From Streptomyces mangrovisoli (GTDB taxonomy: Bacteria > Actinomycetota > Actinomycetes > Streptomycetales > Streptomycetaceae), in contig NZ_LAVA02000016.1 of assembly GCF_000974985.2 (NCBI RefSeq), forward strand, positions 124,001-188,000: a stretch of DNA of 64,000 bases. Reading direction: 5' to 3'. The translations under genes and the position numbers were made by a program. The notes under the pieces were generated by a model that had not been told where the DNA came from, made no database searches, and worked only from the letters and a program-made list of their open reading frames with translations. Below are positions 18,050 through 26,732 of the stretch, piece by piece (the stretch's first letter is position 1; every line of letters starts with the position of its first letter).

Positions 18050-18760
18050 CTACCTTGACCCTGCGCATCGACCGATGATCGGCCGGTGCCGGATGTCGGC
18101 ACCTGCCAGGTCCCCGGGTGTGAAGACCGCTGCGGCGATGCGGAGGTGAGGCGGCAGCGCCGACCACAGTTGGTCGAGAAGGTCGGTGCGGGTCTCGGCG
18201 GTGGTGCGGATCTCCGCGAACGGGGCGCCGGTGGCGACCTCCTGCCCGTTCGAGCGGTACGTCGTCATGAGCACTCCCCCGTGGGGAGCCAGGTCGCTGA
18301 CGTGCAGGGTGAGCCGGTTGGTGGCGGTGCGGTCCCCGGCGCTGTGCCGGGCGGCGCCGAACCAGGCCTGGCGGCCCTCCGTGTCCGTCACCACGGTCAG
18401 TCGGGGAGTGAAGATCGGCGGGTCGGGTTCGTAGTCGAGTCCGTCCAGCGCCAGGAGCGGAGCCTGTCCGCGGGCGAGCCGGTCGGCCACGGTGGAGACC
18501 TGCTCTCCGTTGCCGAAGACCAGCCAGTTCGCGCTCTGGCGGGCGGCGACATAGTGGCGGAGGTGGTCGTGTTCGCCGGCGTCGGTGGGCGCGACGACCA
18601 GTTCGCCTGCGTCGGTGAGACGCAGGGTGCGGGCCTGGGAGGCGGGGCTGCGCCCGGTGAGGAAGTAGGCGCAGAGTGCGGTGCCGTCGCCGGTGGTGCA
18701 CCACAGCACGCCGCGGCCCGGGTATTCGTTGTCGGCCAGTACGTCGTCCAGCAAATCCAC
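18050..18760 (-). CDS. PurO-like (archaeal-type IMP cyclohydrolase fold) protein
   Basis: A 236-residue protein whose N-terminus reads NEYPGRGVLW, then ALCAYFLTGRSPASQARTL, the pattern of the IMP_cyclohyd (PurO) family: YPGRG plus a GRS..SR segment. PurO closes FAICAR to IMP in archaea, a step bacteria normally do with PurH. The rest matches family length (about 200-240 residues). Bacterial copies are scattered and their function is largely untested, so a specialised nucleotide-related reaction is possible. Start is GTG at 18760 with no strong ribosome-binding site. No purine genes are adjacent. Confidence 0.6.
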   Translation of the reverse strand: MDLLDDVLADNEYPGRGVLWCTTGDGTALCAYFLTGRSPASQARTLRLTDAGELVVAPTDAGEHDHLRHYVAARQSANWLVFGNGEQVSTVADRLARGQAPLLALDGLDYEPDPPIFTPRLTVVTDTEGRQAWFGAARHSAGDRTATNRLTLHVSDLAPHGGVLMTTYRSNGQEVATGAPFAEIRTTAETRTDLLDQLWSALPPHLRIAAAVFTPGDLAGADIRHRPIIGRCAGSR

Positions 18761-18998
18761 TGTGGTTGCGCCCCTTTGCGTGATGGCTCGGCGTCGTCAG
18801 GCCGACGGTGACAGCTAAGTTGATCAGAACGGCAGTCGGCCCGTGGGCCGACCGAACAGTTCGCTGCCGGTTGTCATCGCTGCGTGGACCGCGTGGACTG
18901 CGTGGTGAATCCTTGTACGTCCTCGCCGCCTCGCCGCCTCGCCGGTCACGGCCACCAGGCTGCACGGAGACCGGGCGGCGGCGGCATATTCTCCCGTT

Positions 18999-20021
18999 AT
19001 GAACACCCAGGGCACACCTGAACCGTCGCGGAATCCGTCGGCGGAACCAGGTCCTGCCGGTCCCGTTCTCGATGCCCGTGTGGGCTCCCTGAGTGGTCCG
19101 GGGGCCGGTGGCTCCACCTTCACCGTCGTCGTGGCGGCAGCCGCCAACTTCGGCGTCGCGCTCGCCAAGGCCGTCGCCGGTCTGCTCAGCGGCTCCAGCG
19201 CGATGCTGGCCGAAGCCGCGCACTCGGTCGCCGACACCATCACCGAAGCGCTCCTGTTCGTGGCCCTCAAACGCAGCAAGAAGCCGCCGGACGAGGACCA
19301 CCCGCTCGGCTACGGCCCCGAGCGGTACATCTGGGCCCTGCTCGCGTCCGTCGCCACCTTCGTCGGCGGCGGGGTGTTCGCCCTGTACGACGGCATCCAC
19401 GCGCTGACGCAGGACGAGAACCCGGGCGATCCGACGGTCTCCTACATCGTGCTCGCCGTCGCCTTTCTCCTCGAAGGGCTCTCCCTGCGCACCGGTCTCA
19501 AGCAGGCGACGGGCCGGGCGCAGCACTTCCGCGTCCCGACCCTGCGCTACCTCCGGTTCACGCCCGACACGGCCGTCAAGGCGGTCGTCATGGAGGACTC
19601 GGCGGCACTTGTCGGCCTGGTGCTCGCGGCCCTCGGACTTCTCGGCGGACAACTCACGGGCTCCGGCGTGTGGGACGGTGTCGCGTCGATCCTCATCGGA
19701 ATCCTGCTCGTCTGTGTCGCGGTCGTCCTCGGCCGCTCCAACACGGAATTCCTGGTCGGCCGCGCGCTGCCCGGCCCGCTGCGCGACGCGCTGCGCCGGG
19801 AACTCGTCTCCATCCGGCACATCGAACAGGTGCTTGAGCTGACCACCGTCGTGCAGGGTCCCGGGGAGATCCTCGTCGCCGCGAAGGTCGACTTCCAGGA
19901 CGACTCCACGGCCGACCAGATCGAATGGGCCTGCGAGGAGGCGGAGAGCCGCCTCCGGGCGATGATCCCGGCGGTCAGACTCGTCTATCTCGACCCGACC
20001 CCGCCCCGTCGCGACACTTGA
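18999..20021 (+). CDS. cation diffusion facilitator family transporter
   Basis: A 340-residue CDF protein. It has the paired metal-site pattern of CDF helices (SSAMLAEAAHSVADTITEALL and VKAVVMEDSAALVGL), the HPLGYGPERYIWAL loop, and a C-terminal cytoplasmic domain (IEQVLELTTVVQGPGEILVAAKVDF). CDF carriers export divalent metals such as Zn, Fe, Co or Mn in exchange for protons. A CATATT -10-like hexamer at 18982-18987 ends only 11 bases before the ATG, so the mRNA may be leaderless. No metal regulator is adjacent. Confidence 0.88.
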   Translation: MNTQGTPEPSRNPSAEPGPAGPVLDARVGSLSGPGAGGSTFTVVVAAAANFGVALAKAVAGLLSGSSAMLAEAAHSVADTITEALLFVALKRSKKPPDEDHPLGYGPERYIWALLASVATFVGGGVFALYDGIHALTQDENPGDPTVSYIVLAVAFLLEGLSLRTGLKQATGRAQHFRVPTLRYLRFTPDTAVKAVVMEDSAALVGLVLAALGLLGGQLTGSGVWDGVASILIGILLVCVAVVLGRSNTEFLVGRALPGPLRDALRRELVSIRHIEQVLELTTVVQGPGEILVAAKVDFQDDSTADQIEWACEEAESRLRAMIPAVRLVYLDPTPPRRDT

Positions 20022-20179
20022 CGAGAACAGCGTGCGTCCGCGCCTCGAAACCCCTCGGTGGGGCTCGGGCAGCCCGGTCGGCGTCGTCCGGGCCGAGAAG
20101 CTGACCTGGTGCACCGCGGCTACGATGGTCGGATCCGGTGTTCCGGAGCTGCACGAACTCCCTCTCCCGAGGATCCGGT

Positions 20180-20638
20180 ATGTCCAGCGAGCCAGAACCG
20201 ATCAGTGACGCCTCCCGTCGTGCCCTCGAAGAGGAGCTCGCCACTCTGCGCAGCGAACGCGCTACGGTCGCCGCGACACTGGGTGGCGACGACATCGCGG
20301 GCGACAGCGCGGACGCAGCGGACGAGCTGCAGCGGGCCGACGACGTCGAGCGCCTGGACGCCCGCATCACGGCGATCACCACGCGCCTCCAGCAGGCGGC
20401 GCAGTCGGGCGCGCCTCCTACCGACGTGGCGGGCGTGGGCAGCACGGTGACGGTGCGCCTCGCGGACGGTGCGGTGGAGAACCTGCACATCGCGGTGATG
20501 GCGACGGAGGCCGACCAGGGGGTGGTCACCGCCGACAGCCCGCTCGGCCACGCGCTGCTCGGCCACCGCGCCGGTGACACGGTGAGCTACGACGCCCCCG
20601 ACGGGAAGCAGAGCGTCGTGGTGGTGGCGCTGGGATGA
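20180..20638 (+). CDS. GreA/GreB-type transcription elongation factor homologue
   Basis: A 152-residue protein with an N-terminal helical hairpin (ISDASRRALEEELATLRSERA to DARITAITTRLQQA) and a C-terminal FKBP-like domain ending SPLGHALLGHRAGDTVSYDAP, the GreA/B signature. Gre factors insert the coiled coil into the RNA polymerase secondary channel and stimulate cleavage of backtracked RNA. Streptomyces carry several divergent copies, some as inhibitors or storage-type regulators, so exact activity is uncertain. The ATG at 20180 follows CGAGGA; an upstream ATG at 20138 is less well placed. Confidence 0.85.
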   Translation: MSSEPEPISDASRRALEEELATLRSERATVAATLGGDDIAGDSADAADELQRADDVERLDARITAITTRLQQAAQSGAPPTDVAGVGSTVTVRLADGAVENLHIAVMATEADQGVVTADSPLGHALLGHRAGDTVSYDAPDGKQSVVVVALG

Positions 20639-21121
20639 GTCGTACGACCGCGGAGGCAACGTCCAGCATCCTTCGTCACGCGGTCTCCCGGCCCCGGCGG
20701 TAAGCCCCGCCGCCCGCACACTGATCCGTCCGCCCGCACCCGATCTGCCCGCGTGTCCGGCCGTCCGCCTCTCCGCCCGCGCGCCCGTCCGCCTCTTCGC
20801 CCGCGCGCCCGTCCGGACGCACTCCTCACGCGTCCGCCGACGGCCTCCTCCCATCGGGGAGGGCGCTTCCACGAGCACGCCGGACGGGTTGACACGCGAG
20901 CACGGCAGGCGGGCACAGCCACGGGATACCGACCGGCAATCCCGTGGCTGCCCGAAGCGAGCGTCCACTGCCGCACATCCCCGGTTGAACAACCTGAACC
21001 GGCGGCGCACCGCCGCCTGCCTCCCGCCCGGCGACCCGACCCCGGCTCTCCGGTAATGGCTCAGTAACGGCCTCCTCCTAACGTCCGTGCCCTCCCTTTC
21101 CGTCCCAGGAGGAGCACCCGG
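20639..21121. other. intergenic region with a short tandem repeat
   Basis: About 480 bases ahead of the protease gene. Contents are a 24-bp tandem repeat (20763-20810), a small hairpin CCTCCC-ATCG-GGGAGG near 20849-20865, and presumably the protease promoter, which was not recognised. An AGGAGGAG ribosome-binding site immediately precedes 21122. No gene was seen. Confidence 0.5.
20763..20810. repeat. 24-bp tandem repeat, two copies
   Basis: Two units of 24 bases (20763-20786 and 20787-20810) differ at one position, followed by the first few bases of a third. The unit reads GTCCGCCTCT then a CGCCCGCGCGCCC-type end. Probably simple replication slippage in a C/G-rich spacer. Confidence 0.7.
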
Positions 21122-23698
21122 ATGCACCTGCCCCGCCACCCCCGGCGCAGATCCGCCGCATGGGCGTCGGCCGCCGTGACCGCGGCCGTTCTGCTGACCA
21201 GCCCGCTGCCCGCCGCGGCCGCGGGCAACGACACCTCGCCCAAGGTCGACACCGCCCTGCAGAAGGCCGTCCAGGACGGCGGCGAAGCCTCGTTCTTCGT
21301 CGTCCTCAAGGACCAGGCCGACCTGTCCGGCGCCAAGAAGAAGAAGTCGCACGCGGCGAAGGCGAAGGCCGCGTACAAGGCGCTGCGCGAGACCGCGACG
21401 GACAGCCAGACCTCGATCGACTCCTTCCTCGACAAGAAGAAGGTCGGTCACCAGGACTACTGGATCGCCGACGCCGTCTACGTCACCGGCGACCAGGACC
21501 TGGTCAACGAGCTCGCCGCGCGCTCGGACGTCGAGAAGATCGTCAAGGAGCACACCTACAAGCTCGACGACCTGGAGACGCGGACCACCAACGTCGAGAC
21601 CCAGGACGCCACGAAGAAGGCCGTCGACAAGGCGGTCCAGTCGGCCGGCACCGACGACACGTCGACCCCCGAGTGGGGCGTCTCCGACATCCAGGCCGAC
21701 AAGGTGTGGGACGAGTACGACGACACCGGCCAGGGCATCGTCATCGCCAACGTCGACACAGGCGTCCAGTACGACCACCCCGACCTGGTCGCCAACTACC
21801 GCGGCAACAACGGCGACGGCACCTTCACCCACGACTACAACTTCTACGATGCGACCGGCCAGTGCGCCACGTCCGCGCCCTGCGACAACAGCGGCCACGG
21901 CACGCACACCATGGGCACCATGGTCGGCCGCAACGGCATCGGCGTCGCGCCCGGCGCGACCTGGATCGCCGCCAAGGGCTGCGAGTCGGACTCCTGCTCC
22001 GACGAGTCGCTGCTCGCGGCCGGCCAGTGGATCCTCGCGCCGACCGACTCCAACGGCGAGAACCCGCGCCCCGACATGGCGCCGAACATCGTCAACAACT
22101 CCTGGGGCGGCGGCGACACGACGTTCTACGAGGACATCGTCGAGGCGTGGAACTCGGCAGGCATCTTCGAGGCGTTCGCCGCGGGCAACGACGGTGACGG
22201 CACCACCTGCTCCACCACCCACGCCCCGGGCTCCCAGGCCCCGTCCTACGGTGTCGGCGCCTACGACTCCTCCGGCAAGATCGCCTCGTTCTCCGGCTTC
22301 GGCCCGTCCCTGGTCGACGGCTCGGAGAAGCCGAACATCTCCGCTCCCGGCGTCGACGTCCGCTCGGCCTGGCCGGGCAGCACGTACAACACCATCTCCG
22401 GTACGTCGATGGCGACACCCCATGTGGCGGGCGCGGTAGCCCTGTTGTGGTCGGCGGCACCCTCGCTCATCGGTGACATCGACGCCACCCGGGCGCTGCT
22501 GAACGAGGGCGCGCGGAACGTGGACGACACGCACTGCGGCGGCACCTCCGACAGCAACGACGTCTGGGGCGAGGGCAAGCTCGACATCTACGCCTCTGTC
22601 GGACTGGCCCCGCACACCGCCGCGACCGTCACCGGCACCGTCACCGACTCCGCCACCGGCAAGGCCCTGTCCGGCATCAGCGTCAAGGCCACCGACGCCG
22701 TCGGCACCGCCCGCACCGTCAAGACCGGCTCGGACGGCGCCTACCGCCTGACCCTGGCCGCCGGCACCTACTCCTTCGCGCTGAGTGGCTACGGCTACTC
22801 CTCGAAGTCCCTCACCGACGTGGCGATCACCGAGAGCCAGAAGCTCACCGAGGACTTCACGCTCGACGCGGTCACCTCGCACAAGGTCACCGGCACCGTC
22901 CTGGACGTCCAGGGCCGCCCGCTGTCCAAGGCGACCGTCACGGTCGAAGGCACGCCGGTCAACCCCGTCACCACCGACGCGAGCGGCGCGTTCACGCTGT
23001 CCGACGTCGCCGAGGGCACCTACACCCTCTCCGTGACGCCGGCCGACCCGAAGCTCTGCAACGGCAGTTACAGCGGCAGCCTGGTCGTCGACGGCGACGA
23101 GACGGCCAAGATCAAGCTCCCGGCGCTCTCCGACTCCGCCGGCAACTCCTGCACCCCGGCGACCTATTCGTGGGTCAAGGGCACCACGGACGTGTCCCTG
23201 AGCGGTGACGAGGACGCCACCACGGTCTCGCTGCCCTTCGCGGTCAGCCTGTACGGGGTCTCCTACACCAGCGCCTCGATCACCACCAACGGCCTGATCA
23301 ACTTCCTGGAGCCGCGGATCGGCGACTACGCCAACACCGCGCTGCCCACCGCCGCCCGCCCCAACGGCACCATCGCCGCCCTCTGGGACGACCTGGTCCT
23401 CGACAAGAAGTCCACCGTCCAGACGGCCACCACCGGCGCCAAGGGCAACCGGCAGTTCGCGATCATCTGGAACAAGGCCGCCTACGCCGACGGCTCCGCC
23501 GACCGCGCCACCTTCGAGGCGGTCTTCGACGAGGCCACCGGCTCGGTGACGCTCCAGTACAAGACGGTCGACGACCGCGGCGCGAGCGCCACCATCGGCA
23601 TCGAGAACCAGACCGGCACCGACGGCCTGCAGTACGCGTACAACCAGTCCGTCGTCAGCGCCTCCTCCGCCGTCACCTTCACGCAGGGAGAGAAGTGA
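21122..23698 (+). CDS. secreted subtilisin-like (S8) serine protease with carboxypeptidase-regulatory-like domains
   Basis: An 858-residue exported protease. Order: signal peptide (residues 1 to about 34, ending PAAAAG), I9-type propeptide (FFVVLKDQADLS onward), S8 catalytic domain, two CarboxypepD_reg-like beta modules (VTGTVTDSATGKALSGISV and VTGTVLDVQGRPLSKATV) and a C-terminal beta domain. The catalytic triad is visible as D212 (NVDTGVQYDHPD), H259 (NSGHGTHTMG) and S429 (SGTSMATPHVAG); the oxyanion-hole Asn lies in FAAGNDG. A strong ribosome-binding site precedes the ATG. It is coupled to the next gene by TGATG, so both exported proteins are likely made together. Confidence 0.92.
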   Translation: MHLPRHPRRRSAAWASAAVTAAVLLTSPLPAAAAGNDTSPKVDTALQKAVQDGGEASFFVVLKDQADLSGAKKKKSHAAKAKAAYKALRETATDSQTSIDSFLDKKKVGHQDYWIADAVYVTGDQDLVNELAARSDVEKIVKEHTYKLDDLETRTTNVETQDATKKAVDKAVQSAGTDDTSTPEWGVSDIQADKVWDEYDDTGQGIVIANVDTGVQYDHPDLVANYRGNNGDGTFTHDYNFYDATGQCATSAPCDNSGHGTHTMGTMVGRNGIGVAPGATWIAAKGCESDSCSDESLLAAGQWILAPTDSNGENPRPDMAPNIVNNSWGGGDTTFYEDIVEAWNSAGIFEAFAAGNDGDGTTCSTTHAPGSQAPSYGVGAYDSSGKIASFSGFGPSLVDGSEKPNISAPGVDVRSAWPGSTYNTISGTSMATPHVAGAVALLWSAAPSLIGDIDATRALLNEGARNVDDTHCGGTSDSNDVWGEGKLDIYASVGLAPHTAATVTGTVTDSATGKALSGISVKATDAVGTARTVKTGSDGAYRLTLAAGTYSFALSGYGYSSKSLTDVAITESQKLTEDFTLDAVTSHKVTGTVLDVQGRPLSKATVTVEGTPVNPVTTDASGAFTLSDVAEGTYTLSVTPADPKLCNGSYSGSLVVDGDETAKIKLPALSDSAGNSCTPATYSWVKGTTDVSLSGDEDATTVSLPFAVSLYGVSYTSASITTNGLINFLEPRIGDYANTALPTAARPNGTIAALWDDLVLDKKSTVQTATTGAKGNRQFAIIWNKAAYADGSADRATFEAVFDEATGSVTLQYKTVDDRGASATIGIENQTGTDGLQYAYNQSVVSASSAVTFTQGEK

Positions 23699-26598
23699 TG
23701 AGAGACCGAGCCTCCCGGCGCGCCCTGCGGCTCGCCTCCATGCTGGTCGCGGCGGGCCTCGCGATGAGCTTCGCCCCGCAGGCCCTCGCCGCCGACACCG
23801 ACTCCACGGGCATGAAGCTCACCAGCGCCGAGGGCAAGGCGCTGGCGGAGCGGGTGCAGACGGACGTCTACGGCGACGACGCCCAGGATGCCGCCACCGG
23901 GTCCTCGGACACCTCGTCCGACGACTCCGCGAGCGACGGCTCCGCGTCCGACGGCTCCTCCACCGATGCCGCGTCCAAGATCACCACGACGCGGACGTCC
24001 AAGGTCGAGGGTGTCCGCGGCTACGGCACCACCATCCCGGTCGGGAACAAGAAGGGCGACTACTTCACCCTGCACAGCCTCGGCCACGTCTCGCGCACCG
24101 CCGCCGACGGCACCGAGCAGTGGAGCCGGGACTCCGCCTCGCTGTACTCCGACTGGGGGGTCAAGTTCCTGCGCGCCTGGGACACCGAGTTCTACCCGCC
24201 GCGCATCGTGATGGGCTTCAACGCGGTCGGCCCCTTCACCGCCAACTCCGGGCAGGGCTACGACACGGGCGACCTGACCGGCGACGGCGTTCCCGACGTC
24301 GTCTTCTCGGCGAACCTGGGCTTCAGCCCGGCCGTCGGGGTCGACCTGCCGAACTCGACGCTGACCAGGGGCACGATCGTCACCGTCCTGGACGGCGCGA
24401 CCGGCAAGACGCTGTACTCCAAGGTGTACGCCTACGCGTCGCTGGTGAAGGTCGTCGACGGCGCACTCCTCGTCGGCGACGCGCCCTCGCTGAACGGCAC
24501 GACCACCGGCTCGGCCAAGCTGACCTCGACCCGGTTCAGCTACGAGGACGGCGCGCTCACTCCGTCGAGCACCTGGAGCTACGACACGGGAACGACCGCC
24601 TACTCCAACTGGGCCGCCGTCCAGGACCTCGGCGACGGCAGGGCTGCCGTCTCCTGGGACGTGGAGAAGAGCGACACCAACGGCTCGGAAGGGCACACGG
24701 TCGTCGTCGACATGAACGACGGCTCGGTCGTGTGGAAGGCCGACAGCTCCCTCTACAGCCGCCACCTCGGCCTGGACACCGGCCGCGACCAGCTCGTGGC
24801 CGTGGAGCAGTCCGACTACACCGACGGCGTCCGCTACGAGGTCGTCGCCTACGACCTGGACAACGGCCGCCGCACCACCCTGTCCAGCAGGGTCAACGTG
24901 CTGCCGACCGCGTTCACCGTCGGCGACCTCACCAGCGACACCGGGGACGAGTACGTCGTCAGCGAGTCCTCGCTCACCGACGACCTGTTCGTCAACGCGA
25001 GCACCATCCGCGTGCTGAGCGGCGACGACCCGGAGACCGCTCTCTGGCAGTCCACCACCAAGCGTGGCGCGGACAACGGGGCGGACGGCCCGAGCACCTG
25101 GAAGCTGGAGGTGACCGGCAACAAGCTGGTCGCTGCCGGCGAGGACGATACGGATCTGGGCAAGGCCGAGAACGCCGGCGGCCGCTACGCGACCCTCTCC
25201 GTGTTCACCGCCAAGGGCAAGGTGGCCTGGCAGACCAAGGGCGCCACCGCCTCGCCCGTCTTCGCCGACGTCTACAAGGACACCGGCGGCAAGCACATCC
25301 GGGTCGTCGACACCGACCAGAACGTCCGCACCTACGGCCTCACCGACGGCACCCAGGAGCAGCTGACCCCGCTCCAGGGCGACATCGCGTACGCGCAGAC
25401 GCTCGACGTCGACGGTGACAAGAAGGACGACCTGGTCGAGGGCGGGCAGTCGAACGGTATCTGGGCCTACAAGGGCACCTCGCTGGTCGACGGCAAGCCG
25501 CAGGTGCTCTGGAAGGCGACCCTGCCGGGCGCGGTGCACGCCATCGAGACCGCCGACGTGACCGGGGACAAGACCCCGGAGATCGTCGTCGCCGCGGACA
25601 GCGCGGTGGTCGTGCTCGACTCGGCCACCGGCGCGACCCTCGCCACCATCGACGGCGGCGGCCAGTACGTCCGCTCGGTCGTCCTCGGCGACGTCGACGG
25701 GAACGGCAAGGCGGACATCCTCGTCCCCACCGACTCGCTGCACGTCTACAAGGGCAACGGCAAGGCGCTGTGGTCGTACTCCGCGCCCGCGAGCGCCGGT
25801 GACGTCCTGTTCGGCGACCCCTCGGTGAGCGGCGGCAAGGTGTACACCCAGTACACCAGCGCCGACGCCCTGGATCTGGACACCCCCGTCAACAAGGCAC
25901 TCCAGCTCGACGGGGCGACCGGGGCCGTCGGCTGGGACGCCGCCCCCGAGGTTCCGGCCGGTGCCCTGAGCGGCATCCGCGGCGGATACCTGGACAACGC
26001 GACGTACACCTCCACCAGCATCCCGTACGCCGACGGCAACGCCGTGGTCTACACCTGGCTGGTGGACGAGCAGATCCGCAACACGAACGTCGTCGGCACC
26101 GAGAACTACGTGGAGATCCGCGACGGGCGTACCGGCAAGGTGGTGCACCAGCAGACCACCGGTGGTCTGTGGACGCACAGCAACTACTTCGACGTGAACG
26201 GGTCGCTGGCCGAGGCCGGCACGGCTTCGGTCTACGGGTTCGGTGCCGACGGGGCGGACACCCGTGTGATCTTCACCCCGACGACCCACAACGCGGGACT
26301 GGTCACCGGACCGGGCGGACAGCAGGTCGGCATCACCGGTTCGGAGGGCGGGATCTACCTCTGGGACAAGTCCGAACTGCTCGGTGACGATGCCTATCCG
26401 GCCTACCTCGGCAAGACCGCGACCGAGGGAGGCGCCCGCAACTACACGACGGGCGACTTCGACGGGGACGGCGTGGACGAGATCGTCACGCTCAACTTCG
26501 ACGACCGCGGCACCAACGAGATGGCGGAGAGCCTCGGCGGCGGCTACCTGATCGCGAACAGCTCCATCCACGAGGTGTCCACGTACAAGCTCTCCTGA
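23698..26598 (+). CDS. secreted FG-GAP/VCBS-repeat protein
   Basis: A 966-residue exported protein with signal peptide (RRALRLASMLVAAGLAMSFAPQALAAD, cleavage near residue 31 from the start). A Ser/Asp-rich linker is followed by many FG-GAP-like Ca-binding loops, e.g. DTGDLTGDGVPDVVF, DVDGDKKDDLVEG, DVTGDKTPEIVV, DVDGNGKADILVP and DFDGDGVDEIVT, consistent with an integrin-alpha-like beta-propeller. No catalytic motif was recognised. ATG at 23698 overlaps the protease stop (TGATG); a GTG at 23695 is also possible. Coupling suggests a partner, substrate or chaperone-like role for the protease, which is inference. Confidence 0.87.
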   Translation: MRDRASRRALRLASMLVAAGLAMSFAPQALAADTDSTGMKLTSAEGKALAERVQTDVYGDDAQDAATGSSDTSSDDSASDGSASDGSSTDAASKITTTRTSKVEGVRGYGTTIPVGNKKGDYFTLHSLGHVSRTAADGTEQWSRDSASLYSDWGVKFLRAWDTEFYPPRIVMGFNAVGPFTANSGQGYDTGDLTGDGVPDVVFSANLGFSPAVGVDLPNSTLTRGTIVTVLDGATGKTLYSKVYAYASLVKVVDGALLVGDAPSLNGTTTGSAKLTSTRFSYEDGALTPSSTWSYDTGTTAYSNWAAVQDLGDGRAAVSWDVEKSDTNGSEGHTVVVDMNDGSVVWKADSSLYSRHLGLDTGRDQLVAVEQSDYTDGVRYEVVAYDLDNGRRTTLSSRVNVLPTAFTVGDLTSDTGDEYVVSESSLTDDLFVNASTIRVLSGDDPETALWQSTTKRGADNGADGPSTWKLEVTGNKLVAAGEDDTDLGKAENAGGRYATLSVFTAKGKVAWQTKGATASPVFADVYKDTGGKHIRVVDTDQNVRTYGLTDGTQEQLTPLQGDIAYAQTLDVDGDKKDDLVEGGQSNGIWAYKGTSLVDGKPQVLWKATLPGAVHAIETADVTGDKTPEIVVAADSAVVVLDSATGATLATIDGGGQYVRSVVLGDVDGNGKADILVPTDSLHVYKGNGKALWSYSAPASAGDVLFGDPSVSGGKVYTQYTSADALDLDTPVNKALQLDGATGAVGWDAAPEVPAGALSGIRGGYLDNATYTSTSIPYADGNAVVYTWLVDEQIRNTNVVGTENYVEIRDGRTGKVVHQQTTGGLWTHSNYFDVNGSLAEAGTASVYGFGADGADTRVIFTPTTHNAGLVTGPGGQQVGITGSEGGIYLWDKSELLGDDAYPAYLGKTATEGGARNYTTGDFDGDGVDEIVTLNFDDRGTNEMAESLGGGYLIANSSIHEVSTYKLS

Positions 26599-26649
26599 CC
26601 CGGATCCCTCCGACGTGACCTCTTCCGCGTCCTGAGGATCCGAGACCGG

Positions 26650-26676
26650 GACCCCCCGGGCGATCCCCGGGGGGTC
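26650..26676. terminator. terminator after the protease/FG-GAP operon
   Basis: GACCCCCCGGG (26650-26660) pairs with CCCGGGGGGTC (26666-26676) around a 5-base loop, a perfect 11-bp GC stem 50 bases after the FG-GAP gene stop. Confidence 0.75.
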
Positions 26677-26693
26677 TCGAGACCACCCACCTG

Positions 26694-26723
26694 ACCGAGC
26701 GTCTCAGATCGCTCGGTTACAGT
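26694..26723 (+). promoter_or_regulatory. palindrome plus -10 element of the SARP gene
   Basis: ACCGAGCG (26694-26701) is mirrored by CGCTCGGT (26710-26717) with 8 bases between, directly followed by TACAGT (26718-26723), a good -10 hexamer. The ATG lies 9 bases after the hexamer, so the transcript is predicted to be leaderless. The palindrome occupies the -35 region and is a probable operator. Confidence 0.5.
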
Positions 26724-26732
26724 GGCGCCCTC

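Noticed and set aside
17930..18060. Plus-strand stretch reading like LVAELVDHGFLSRYSSVV
   Set aside because: Short, without start codon or continuing frame, and embedded next to the LacI remnant; not enough to assign a gene.
20763..20810. Tandem repeat considered as a CRISPR array
   Set aside because: Units are adjacent without spacers, and only two copies exist.
23482..26571. Minus-strand open frame of about 1030 codons opposite the FG-GAP gene
   Set aside because: Antisense shadow typical of GC-rich DNA; Val/Gly/Arg-rich without domains, while the plus strand encodes a signal peptide and repeated Ca-binding loops.
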